Of a DNA stretch of 64,000 nucleotides, positions 56,690 to 64,000 are shown in pieces. Position 1 is the stretch's first letter. Every line of letters begins with the position of its first letter. The DNA lies in the IMG/VR virus record IMGVR_UViG_3300035703_000043, positions 1-64,000 of that record. One strand, 5' to 3'. The translations under genes were made by a program, and so were the position numbers. Source of the stretch: a virus. The notes under the pieces were generated by a model, which was not told the DNA's origin, did not search any database, and saw nothing but the letters and a program-made list of their open reading frames with translations.

Positions 56690-58477
56690 ATGGATAATAT
56701 TAAAGTAAGAGTAGGAACTAATAATGCTATAAAAGTAATTTCAGCAAATCGTGCTGATGCAGTACAAGTAAATTCTGATTATGTAGTTTCAAATATCTTA
56801 TATGTCACAGAAGACGGAAACGATTCAAACACAGGAAAAAAACTCGGAGAAGCAAAAGCAACTATCTCAGCAGCAGTTGGAATTGCAACAGAGGGAACTG
56901 TTATTAAAGTTAGTGCTGGAACTTACATAGAAAATAATCCAATTATTTTACCAAAACAAATTAGTATTGTTGGAGACAACCTAAGAGAAGTTACAGTTGT
57001 CCCTCAAAATTCAAATGCTGATTTGTTTTATGTTAACAATGGAAATTATATTTCCAATATGTCTTTTTCTGGAAGTTTAAATTCAGGAAAAGCAGTTTTT
57101 GCTTTCAATCCAAATAAACCTGTTTATATAAACCAATCACCCTATATTCAAAATTGTACTAATTTTATTCCAAATAGTATTGGATTAAAAGTTGATGGAT
57201 CTAAAGCAATAGGACCAACTAAGAGTATGGTTTTAGATTCCTATACACAATACAACCAAAATGGAATTGGAGCATCAATTACAAATGAAGGATACGCACA
57301 GTTAGTATCTATGTTTACTATTTGTAATGATATTGCTGTTTATTGTGGTTCTGGTGGTGGTTGCGATTTAACAAATTCAAATTCCTCTTTTGGTAATTAT
57401 GCTCTTGTTGCAGATGGAGCCAGCGTTAAAAAATACACAGGAATTGTCACAGTATCTGCATCTGAAAATTCTGATACTTTTGTTTTAGATTTAAATACAC
57501 CAACTTTAAATGTTACAAACGCAGTTTATGACAATGTAACTGGTTTAACAACTATCACTGTCAGTCAAAATCATAATTTCAGTGTTGGAATGGGAGTCTC
57601 AATTAGTAATCTTACTTTTACTTGCCCATCTGGGGAAGGAACTGCGGTATTTCCTTCTGGCAATAATGGATATGTTTTTGAAGTTGCAAATTTACCATCA
57701 TCAACGTCATTTGAAGTTTATGTTGGAGTTTCCACCATTCAGCACACTTATTCATCTGGAGGTTATGTAAAAACAAATGTAGTTCGTCCATTTGATGGAC
57801 AAGTTGTTTATTTTGGGCAACCTTATTATACAATTGGGGGAGTAACAGTAAGTGCTGGTGGAACTGGTTATACAGGAAATGCATCAGTTATATTTGATTC
57901 ACCACAAACTTCTTGGGGAATATCTGCCTCAGCAGTTGCAGAAGTTAAGAATGGGTCAGTAGTTAACGTCGAGATGGTATCTTCAGGAAGAGGATATAGT
58001 TCAGCATCACCAACAGTAACTTTTAGTTCTCCTGATGTTGGAATAAATACTGCAGTAGGAGTTGCCAATTTAGTTCCAACATATTATACGATTCAAAGTT
58101 CTACTCCAATTGTGTCTGGAATTTGTACAATTACTTTAAATGATGTTGTTCCTTTTCCTGTTGGGGTTGGTACTACAACTTTCTTCTTTAAGCAAAGTCG
58201 TATTTTGGCATCTGGACATTCTCTTGAATACATTGGTTCTGGAACAAATATTGCGTCTGCTTTACCAGTCACTGGTGGTGTTGCCATTCAAGAAAATGAA
58301 ATTGATATGAGAAATGGTGGTCTTGTTGTTTATACAAGCACTGACCAATCTGGAAACTTTAGAATTGGAGATGGTGTCGTAATTAATCAACAAACAGGAA
58401 CTATTAGTGGAACATTTTATTCTAAGAGTTTATTTTCATCAATGACACCATTTATCTTAGCACTTGGAGGAGAATAA
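56690..58477 (+). CDS. Tail fibre with beta-helix domain, paralogue of 36507 fibre
   Basis: A 595-residue protein equal to the C-terminal beta-helix half of the fibre at 36507: LYVTEDGNDSNTG, GTVIKVSAGTYIENNPIILP, QNCTNFIPNSIGLKVDG, DSYTQYNQNGIGASITNEGY and the ending VVYTSTDQSGNFRIGDGVVI. It lacks the long repeat N-terminus. Start at 56690 opens with MDNIKVRVGTNNAIKV. It is followed three bases later by the 58481 paralogue, reproducing the upstream order. Confidence 0.8.
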   Translation: MDNIKVRVGTNNAIKVISANRADAVQVNSDYVVSNILYVTEDGNDSNTGKKLGEAKATISAAVGIATEGTVIKVSAGTYIENNPIILPKQISIVGDNLREVTVVPQNSNADLFYVNNGNYISNMSFSGSLNSGKAVFAFNPNKPVYINQSPYIQNCTNFIPNSIGLKVDGSKAIGPTKSMVLDSYTQYNQNGIGASITNEGYAQLVSMFTICNDIAVYCGSGGGCDLTNSNSSFGNYALVADGASVKKYTGIVTVSASENSDTFVLDLNTPTLNVTNAVYDNVTGLTTITVSQNHNFSVGMGVSISNLTFTCPSGEGTAVFPSGNNGYVFEVANLPSSTSFEVYVGVSTIQHTYSSGGYVKTNVVRPFDGQVVYFGQPYYTIGGVTVSAGGTGYTGNASVIFDSPQTSWGISASAVAEVKNGSVVNVEMVSSGRGYSSASPTVTFSSPDVGINTAVGVANLVPTYYTIQSSTPIVSGICTITLNDVVPFPVGVGTTTFFFKQSRILASGHSLEYIGSGTNIASALPVTGGVAIQENEIDMRNGGLVVYTSTDQSGNFRIGDGVVINQQTGTISGTFYSKSLFSSMTPFILALGGE

Positions 58478-58480
58478 AAA

Positions 58481-58810
58481 ATGGCATTACCGTTAAATGT
58501 ATTTCAGACAGTTACTGCAGTTGTGTCTACAAGTCCATCCGAAATTTACACTGCTCCAGTTGGATATACTGGTGTTGTTCTTTTAGCACAAGTTGCAAAC
58601 ATTGGTGCAACTTCTCAAGATATTACGATGCTTCATCGCAGAAGTTCTACTGATACAGAAATGTTAAAGCAATATCCAGTTGCTGGAAACGATACAATAA
58701 ATCTTCTTTCTGGAAAATTAGTTCTTGAAAGTGGTGATAAATTAGTTATATCTGGTAGTAATGCAACTAATCTGAAATTTGTCGCAAGCATTTTAGAAAC
58801 ACTTAACTAA
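58481..58810 (+). CDS. Small fibre-associated beta protein, paralogue of 39931 (109 aa)
   Basis: VSTSPSEIYTAPVGYTGVVL and LAQVANIGATSQDITMLHRR, then GNDTINLLSGKLVLESGDKL. Matches the gene at 39931 along its length with diverged sequence. Between a beta-helix fibre and a collagen fibre, as in the first module. Probably a structural connector; name not assigned. Confidence 0.65.
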   Translation: MALPLNVFQTVTAVVSTSPSEIYTAPVGYTGVVLLAQVANIGATSQDITMLHRRSSTDTEMLKQYPVAGNDTINLLSGKLVLESGDKLVISGSNATNLKFVASILETLN

Positions 58811-58818
58811 TACCAAAA

Positions 58819-61800
58819 ATGGCAAAGTACCTCAGCAATCGTCAAAAAAACTTTAAGATTGGTATAAGTTCTTATACTGAAAATAAAACAGTATTGGAGA
58901 TTACTGGGAATGTTGGTATTGGAACAACAAATGCAACATCTGATTTGTATGTAGTTGGAGATGGATATTTTACTGGTGTTGTAACTGCTTCTAACTTTTA
59001 TGTTGGAAATGAATTAGTTGGTGCTGGTGGTTCATTTGCACAACTTTATGTATCTGGTATCGCTACTCTTGGAGCAAATGGTGGTATTACTACAACTGGC
59101 GGAAACTTATATGTCGGTGGAGATTTACAAGTTTCTGGATCTTCTAATTTTATAGGAACAGCAATTTTTAGAGGTGGAACAATTGGAATTGGTGACTCTA
59201 CTTCTGATGACATTAATGTTGGTGGTGAATTTGTATCAAATTTAGTTCCAAAATATGACAATACGTATGATATTGGTTTAGAAAGTAATAGATGGAGAAA
59301 CGCAAGATTTTCTGGTTTAACAACAACTGGTAATCTTTATGTATCTGGTGTTGGTACAGTAGCAAATTTATATTCTACCACTGGTATTATTAATTATCTC
59401 TCTGGTACTGACCTTAATTTTAGTGGTATTAGCACTCTTGGAGTCACATCTGCAACACAATTAACTTCTCAAAGTCTTACTGTTTCGGGAAATAGTAATT
59501 TATCAATTACTGACATAACAGTCAATAGTTCTTCCAATGCATTAACAATTACTCAAACTGGGACTGGAAACGCATTAATTGTTAAAGATGATAATTCAGA
59601 TTCCAGTCCTTTTGTAGTTACTGGTATTGGTTCTGTTGGTGTTGGTGTTGAAAATCCTGCAGAAAAACTTCAAGTTGATGGAAATATAAGATTAGGTTCT
59701 TCAGACTCAAATTATATTGCATTTAAAGGTACAACTGGAGATTCTCCTAATGGAGGATTTACTCATACCTTTATTGGAGAAAGAATTTATACTCCTGGAA
59801 CAGAAGAATCCGAACTTCTTATATTTAAAGGAAACGACCACGATTTATCAGTTGAAGGACCAGATAGAATTCGATTAGCAGCAGCAGAAATTAGATTTGA
59901 CACTTATACAATTCCAACTTCAGGTTCTTTTGAAGAAGTTGCTACTTCTGGAAATTTAGATACGAAATTTATAATAAGAGACAACGGTTTTGTTGGAGTA
60001 GGAACAGCAAATCCATCTTCAACACTTGATGTTAGTGGAAATTTGAATGTCAGTGGAATTGGCACCATCAATACATTAGATGCCAATATAGTTGACATTG
60101 AGAATTTAACTGCCACTAATATTAATTCTTCTGGAATTTCTACATTAGGAATCGCATCAATAAATCATCTTTATGTTTCTGGTCTTTCTACATTTGTTGG
60201 TGTAGGAACATTTAATGATGATTTGTATGTTGGTGGTGATGTTAGAATATCTGGCATTTTAACAGTTGGTGGAAATAGTGTAGTAATAGATGGGGAAAAT
60301 GACCTTATTAAAATTGGTTCTGGAGTTACTTTAGGTTCTTCATCTGGAACTATAGTTTATTTGAGTGGTACTAATTTAAATTATAGTGGCATTGGTACGA
60401 TTGGAACTTTAGATACCAATATTGGTACAATTGATTATCTCTCTGGTACTGATTTAAATTATAATGGTATTGGTACATTTGGTACTTTAGCAGTAACTGG
60501 ATTAACAACTACAAAAGATTTACGAGTTGTTGGAATTACAACACTTGGAGTTACAACAGTAACTAATTTAACAGCACAGAATATTAACTCTTCTGGTATT
60601 GTAACTGGTTTTACATTCCGTCCAAGTAGTGGATATTATCAGTCTGCAAATGGAACTAACTCTTTCTATGTTTATGATGGTACAGGGAATGTAGCATTCC
60701 AAGGAACAATTGGTGCAAGTCAAATCAATAATGCTTCTGGATATAAAGTTATTGGATTTGCTGGAACCAATATTACTTTTGAAAATAATGCTTATATTGC
60801 AGGCATTACAACCTCTGTTGGTGGTTTTATAGGAAATCTGACAGGAACTGCAACAACCGCAACTAAACTTGAGACTGCAAGAGCATTTGAAATTACTGGA
60901 GACATTGTTGCGTCTGCGATTAGTTTTGACGGAACTGGCAATGTATCTTTAGCAGCAACAATTCAACCAAATAGTGTTGCTCTTGGTTCAGATACAACTG
61001 GTGATTATGTTCAGTCAATTACTGGAACTTCAAACCAAATTACTGTTACAGGTGGAACTGGTGAAGGTTCTACACCAACTTTAAGTCTTCCAAACAATTT
61101 AATTCTTCCACAAGATGTTACAGTTACAAGAGACTTACAAGTCAATCGTAACTTAAATGTAACAGGTAATATTACGATTGGCGGTTCAACTGCATTTGTG
61201 AATGTTCAAGAGTTAGTTGTTACTGACCCAGATATTATTCTTGGTTATAGAACAGATGCATTTGGTAATGATGTTTCAAATGATAATACTGCTAATCACG
61301 GTGGTGTTGCTCTTGCTTCTACAGAAGGAACTCCATTAGTTAATCTTTTTGTTGCTGGTATTGAAACAGCACCTGCCACATATAAGAAAATTATGTGGTT
61401 CAAGGAAGGCACTTTTGCTGGACTTGGAACTGATGCTTGGTTAATCAATTATGCAGTCGGTATTGGTTCAACACAATTCCCAACTGGAACAAGACTTGCT
61501 GCTGGTAATGTACAATTTACTGAAAATGATTTAGCAGTTGTTAGAAATATTAATTCTTCTGGTCTTATAACAGCAACCAGATTTATTGGAACAGCAACAA
61601 ATCTTGATATTAATGGTCTTACGACAATTAATGACCCACAAAGTAATGATTTTATAGCACTTTATGATGTGAGTGGAGCAGTTGTAGGAAAGGCAACTAT
61701 TCAAAATGCTGCTCTTCAAGGTCTTCAGGGAACTCAAGGCACACAAGGTATACAAGGTACTCAGGGTCTTCAAGGAACTCAAGGTACTCAAGGTACTCAA

Positions 61801-64000
61801 GGTCTTCAGGGAACACAAGGTATTCAAGGAACTCAAGGCACACAAGGTACTCAAGGTACTCAAGGTCTTCAAGGTCTTCAGGGAACACAAGGTATTCAAG
61901 GAACTCAAGGAACTCAAGGAACTCAAGGTACACAAGGTACTCAGGGTCTTCAAGGAACACAAGGTACTCAAGGTACTCAGGGTCTTCAAGGAACACAAGG
62001 AACACAAGGTACTCAAGGTACTCAGGGAACTCAAGGTACTCAGGGTCTTCAAGGTACACAAGGTACTCAGGGTCTTCAAGGAACTCAAGGTACTCAAGGT
62101 ACTCAGGGAACACAAGGTACTCAAGGTACTCAGGGAACACAAGGTACTCAGGGTCTTCAAGGAACACAAGGTACTCAGGGAACTCAAGGTACACAAGGCA
62201 CACAAGGTACTCAGGGTCTTCAAGGAACACAAGGTCTTCAAGGTACACAAGGCACTCAAGGAACTCAAGGAACTCAAGGCACACAAGGTACTCAGGGTCT
62301 TCAAGGAACACAAGGCACTCAAGGAACTCAAGGTACTCAGGGTCTTCAAGGTACACAAGGTACTCAGGGTCTTCAAGGAACTCAAGGTACTCAAGGTACT
62401 CAGGGTCTTCAAGGTACACAAGGCACACAAGGTACTCAAGGTACTCAAGGTACTCAGGGATCACAAGGTCTTCAAGGTCTTCAGGGAACTCAAGGTACTC
62501 AAGGTACTCAAGGAACACAAGGTACTCAGGGTCTTCAAGGAACACAAGGTACTCAGGGTCTTCAAGGAACACAAGGTCTTCAAGGTACACAAGGTACACA
62601 AGGAACTCAAGGAACACAAGGTACTCAGGGAACTCAAGGCACACAAGGTACACAAGGTACTCAAGGTCTTCAAGGAACACAAGGTCTTCAAGGTACACAA
62701 GGCACACAAGGAACTCAAGGCACACAAGGAACTCAAGGAACTCAAGGTCTTCAAGGTACTCAGGGTACTCAAGGTACTCAAGGTACTCAGGGAACACAAG
62801 GTACTCAAGGTACTCAGGGAACACAAGGTACTCAGGGTCTTCAAGGTACACAAGGTACTCAAGGAACTCAAGGCACACAAGGTACTCAAGGTCTTCAAGG
62901 TCTTCAAGGTCTTCAAGGTCTTCAAGGTACACAAGGTACTCAGGGAACTCAAGGTACTCAGGGAACTCAAGGTACTCAAGGAACTCAAGGAACTCAAGGT
63001 ACTCAAGGAACTCAAGGAACTCAAGGTACTCAAGGTACTCAAGGTCTTCAAGGTCTTCAAGGTACTCAAGGAACTCAAGGAACACAAGGTACTCAAGGCA
63101 CTCAAGGTACTCAAGGTCTTCAAGGTCTTCAGGGAACTCAAGGTACTCAAGGTCTTCAAGGTCTTCAGGGAACTCAAGGTACTCAAGGAACACAAGGTAC
63201 TCAGGGAACTCAAGGAACACAAGGTACTCAAGGTACTCAAGGTACTCAAGGTACTCAAGGTCTTCAAGGTCTTCAGGGAACTCAAGGTACTCAGGGAAGA
63301 CAAGGAACACAAGGCACACAAGGTACTCAAGGTCTTCAAGGTACACAAGGTACTCAAGGAACTCAAGGACTTACTGGACCAGTAGCAGGTTCGGCAAATC
63401 AAGTTGTTTTTAAAGATGGTTCTAATAATCCAACTGGTTCTGCGAACTTAACTTTTGATGGAACGACTCTGAGTGCTTATAATGTTAGCATCACTAATAA
63501 TTTAAGTATTGGTGGAACAACAACAATTATTACTGCTCAAGATTTAAGAGTTCTCGATGCTGATATTATTCTTGGTTTCACAACCAATGCTTTAGGTCAA
63601 GATGTTTCTACAGATATAACAGCAAATCACGGTGGTATTGCTGTTGCTTCTACTGAAGGTAATCCATTAGTAAATCTGTTTATTAGTGGAATTGAGACAG
63701 CACCTTCAACATATAAGAAAATTATGTGGTTTAAGTCTGGAGCATTTTCTGGACTTGGCACTGATGCTTGGTTAATCAATTATGGTGTTGGTATTGGATC
63801 AACTCAAGTCCCATTTGGTGTAAGACTTGCTGCAGGAGGAATGCAAGTTACTGATAGTAAAATATCTTCTCCAAATCTTGACATATCTGGAATTGCAACT
63901 ATCAATAAACTTGATGTTAATCAATTATCTCCAAATGGTACTGATTTTGGTACTGCTTCTTATGTTCCAATTGCAGATGGTACAGGAAATTGGAGTTGGC
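58819..64000 (+). CDS. Giant collagen-like tail fibre, 3' end outside window
   Basis: Begins MAKYLSNRQKNFKIGISSYT (ATG 58819) and stays open to the last base (1,727 codons, ending ...IADGTGNWSW). The opening NVGIGTTNATSDLYVVG and repeated VSGIxTLG modules resemble the fibres at 36507 and 41778. A domain with DIILGYRTDAFGNDVSND sits at about 61200-61530. A collagen-like array of about 550 residues (61714-63378) follows after GKATIQNAALQG, and the same domain returns at about 63540-63850. No stop lies in the visible frame. Confidence 0.85.
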   Translation, partial: MAKYLSNRQKNFKIGISSYTENKTVLEITGNVGIGTTNATSDLYVVGDGYFTGVVTASNFYVGNELVGAGGSFAQLYVSGIATLGANGGITTTGGNLYVGGDLQVSGSSNFIGTAIFRGGTIGIGDSTSDDINVGGEFVSNLVPKYDNTYDIGLESNRWRNARFSGLTTTGNLYVSGVGTVANLYSTTGIINYLSGTDLNFSGISTLGVTSATQLTSQSLTVSGNSNLSITDITVNSSSNALTITQTGTGNALIVKDDNSDSSPFVVTGIGSVGVGVENPAEKLQVDGNIRLGSSDSNYIAFKGTTGDSPNGGFTHTFIGERIYTPGTEESELLIFKGNDHDLSVEGPDRIRLAAAEIRFDTYTIPTSGSFEEVATSGNLDTKFIIRDNGFVGVGTANPSSTLDVSGNLNVSGIGTINTLDANIVDIENLTATNINSSGISTLGIASINHLYVSGLSTFVGVGTFNDDLYVGGDVRISGILTVGGNSVVIDGENDLIKIGSGVTLGSSSGTIVYLSGTNLNYSGIGTIGTLDTNIGTIDYLSGTDLNYNGIGTFGTLAVTGLTTTKDLRVVGITTLGVTTVTNLTAQNINSSGIVTGFTFRPSSGYYQSANGTNSFYVYDGTGNVAFQGTIGASQINNASGYKVIGFAGTNITFENNAYIAGITTSVGGFIGNLTGTATTATKLETARAFEITGDIVASAISFDGTGNVSLAATIQPNSVALGSDTTGDYVQSITGTSNQITVTGGTGEGSTPTLSLPNNLILPQDVTVTRDLQVNRNLNVTGNITIGGSTAFVNVQELVVTDPDIILGYRTDAFGNDVSNDNTANHGGVALASTEGTPLVNLFVAGIETAPATYKKIMWFKEGTFAGLGTDAWLINYAVGIGSTQFPTGTRLAAGNVQFTENDLAVVRNINSSGLITATRFIGTATNLDINGLTTINDPQSNDFIALYDVSGAVVGKATIQNAALQGLQGTQGTQGIQGTQGLQGTQGTQGTQGLQGTQGIQGTQGTQGTQGTQGLQGLQGTQGIQGTQGTQGTQGTQGTQGLQGTQGTQGTQGLQGTQGTQGTQGTQGTQGTQGLQGTQGTQGLQGTQGTQGTQGTQGTQGTQGTQGTQGLQGTQGTQGTQGTQGTQGTQGLQGTQGLQGTQGTQGTQGTQGTQGTQGLQGTQGTQGTQGTQGLQGTQGTQGLQGTQGTQGTQGLQGTQGTQGTQGTQGTQGSQGLQGLQGTQGTQGTQGTQGTQGLQGTQGTQGLQGTQGLQGTQGTQGTQGTQGTQGTQGTQGTQGTQGLQGTQGLQGTQGTQGTQGTQGTQGTQGLQGTQGTQGTQGTQGTQGTQGTQGTQGTQGLQGTQGTQGTQGTQGTQGLQGLQGLQGLQGTQGTQGTQGTQGTQGTQGTQGTQGTQGTQGTQGTQGTQGLQGLQGTQGTQGTQGTQGTQGTQGLQGLQGTQGTQGLQGLQGTQGTQGTQGTQGTQGTQGTQGTQGTQGTQGLQGLQGTQGTQGRQGTQGTQGTQGLQGTQGTQGTQGLTGPVAGSANQVVFKDGSNNPTGSANLTFDGTTLSAYNVSITNNLSIGGTTTIITAQDLRVLDADIILGFTTNALGQDVSTDITANHGGIAVASTEGNPLVNLFISGIETAPSTYKKIMWFKSGAFSGLGTDAWLINYGVGIGSTQVPFGVRLAAGGMQVTDSKISSPNLDISGIATINKLDVNQLSPNGTDFGTASYVPIADGTGNWSW
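61714..63378 (+). repeat. Collagen-like array 3 (9-bp repeat, about 550 residues)
   Basis: Longest of the three arrays: GTQ/GIQ/GLQ triplets with GLQ every third to fifth triplet and single interruptions (GSQ, GRQ). Same codon style as arrays 1 and 2, flanked by near-identical NAALQG and LTGPVAGSANQVV junctions. Confidence 0.9.

Noticed and set aside
61531-63402. Very long open frames on the minus strand and in other plus frames across the collagen array (over 300-540 codons)
   Set aside because: The 9-bp repeat has no stops in several frames, so long shadows appear automatically; their products are meaningless repeats and the plus-strand GTQ frame continues into real flanking domains.
1-64000. 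tRNA genes, insertion sequences, integrase or attachment sites
   Set aside because: None seen by eye: no TTCGA-type arm in a plausible tRNA context and no transposase or integrase motif. Scanning by eye can miss a tRNA, so a covariance search would settle it.

Overview
The window is part of an AT-rich, gene-dense genome of a lytic T4-like cyanomyovirus, a phage of Synechococcus or Prochlorococcus type cyanobacteria. The evidence is the combination of photosynthesis genes (psbA, psbD, two hli) with T4 core genes: gp32, gp33, gp59, gp4, gp53, gp48, and gp54-, gp26-, gp51-, gp27- and gp5-like baseplate genes. Also present are thyX, phoH, glutaredoxin and promoter motifs matching the T4 late consensus TATAAATA. 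The phage type is certain. The exact host and the novelty of any gene cannot be settled without searches.

Layout. 1-1138: end of a glycosyltransferase-like gene and a short nucleotide-sugar dehydrogenase. 1192-1873: a self-contained hli cassette (sigma70 promoter, four overlapping small genes, terminator). 1880-5173: a lysis and small-gene region with a C39-like peptidase and a GH24 lysozyme that share an N-terminal module, then a chain of tiny overlapping genes ending in a thermonuclease. 5174-7152 (minus): four overlapping genes, three with signal peptides. 7220-10546: psbA, an endonuclease VII-like gene, psbD and a small membrane protein, with composite promoters at psbA and psbD. 10585-13745: small genes, a metallophosphoesterase and a glycine-rich LamG adhesin. 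13769-20680: HNH nuclease, glutaredoxin, small conserved genes, thyX, phoH, PD-(D/E)XK exonuclease, gp33, gp59, a DUF1825-like gene and gp32. 20714-24338 (minus): baseplate and head completion genes. 24370-36447: baseplate hub and tail structural genes. 36507-64000: a huge fibre region with three collagen-like (Gly-Thr-Gln / Gly-Leu-Gln) arrays, an S74 autochaperone, a 2,527-residue fibre with a tail-collar tip, and a second, diverged copy of the fibre module that runs off the window end.

How it fits together. Early, sigma70-type promoters drive hli, psbA, psbD, gp32 and one small-gene unit. Late-type motifs precede small genes, the fibres, the lysis genes and both nucleases. gp33 is the expected late-transcription co-activator and gp59 loads helicase onto gp32-coated DNA. 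psbA/psbD/hli keep host photosynthesis running during infection, while thyX, phoH and glutaredoxin are the other metabolic genes present.

Most notable: composite sigma70/late promoters shared by psbA and psbD; a 9-10 nt periodic AATACG array in the gp32 leader that looks like an autoregulatory operator; an HNH gene whose start codon sits in an 11-bp hairpin overlapped by a late promoter, as in T4 I-TevI; the shared N-terminal module of two unrelated lytic enzymes; and a duplicated fibre module.
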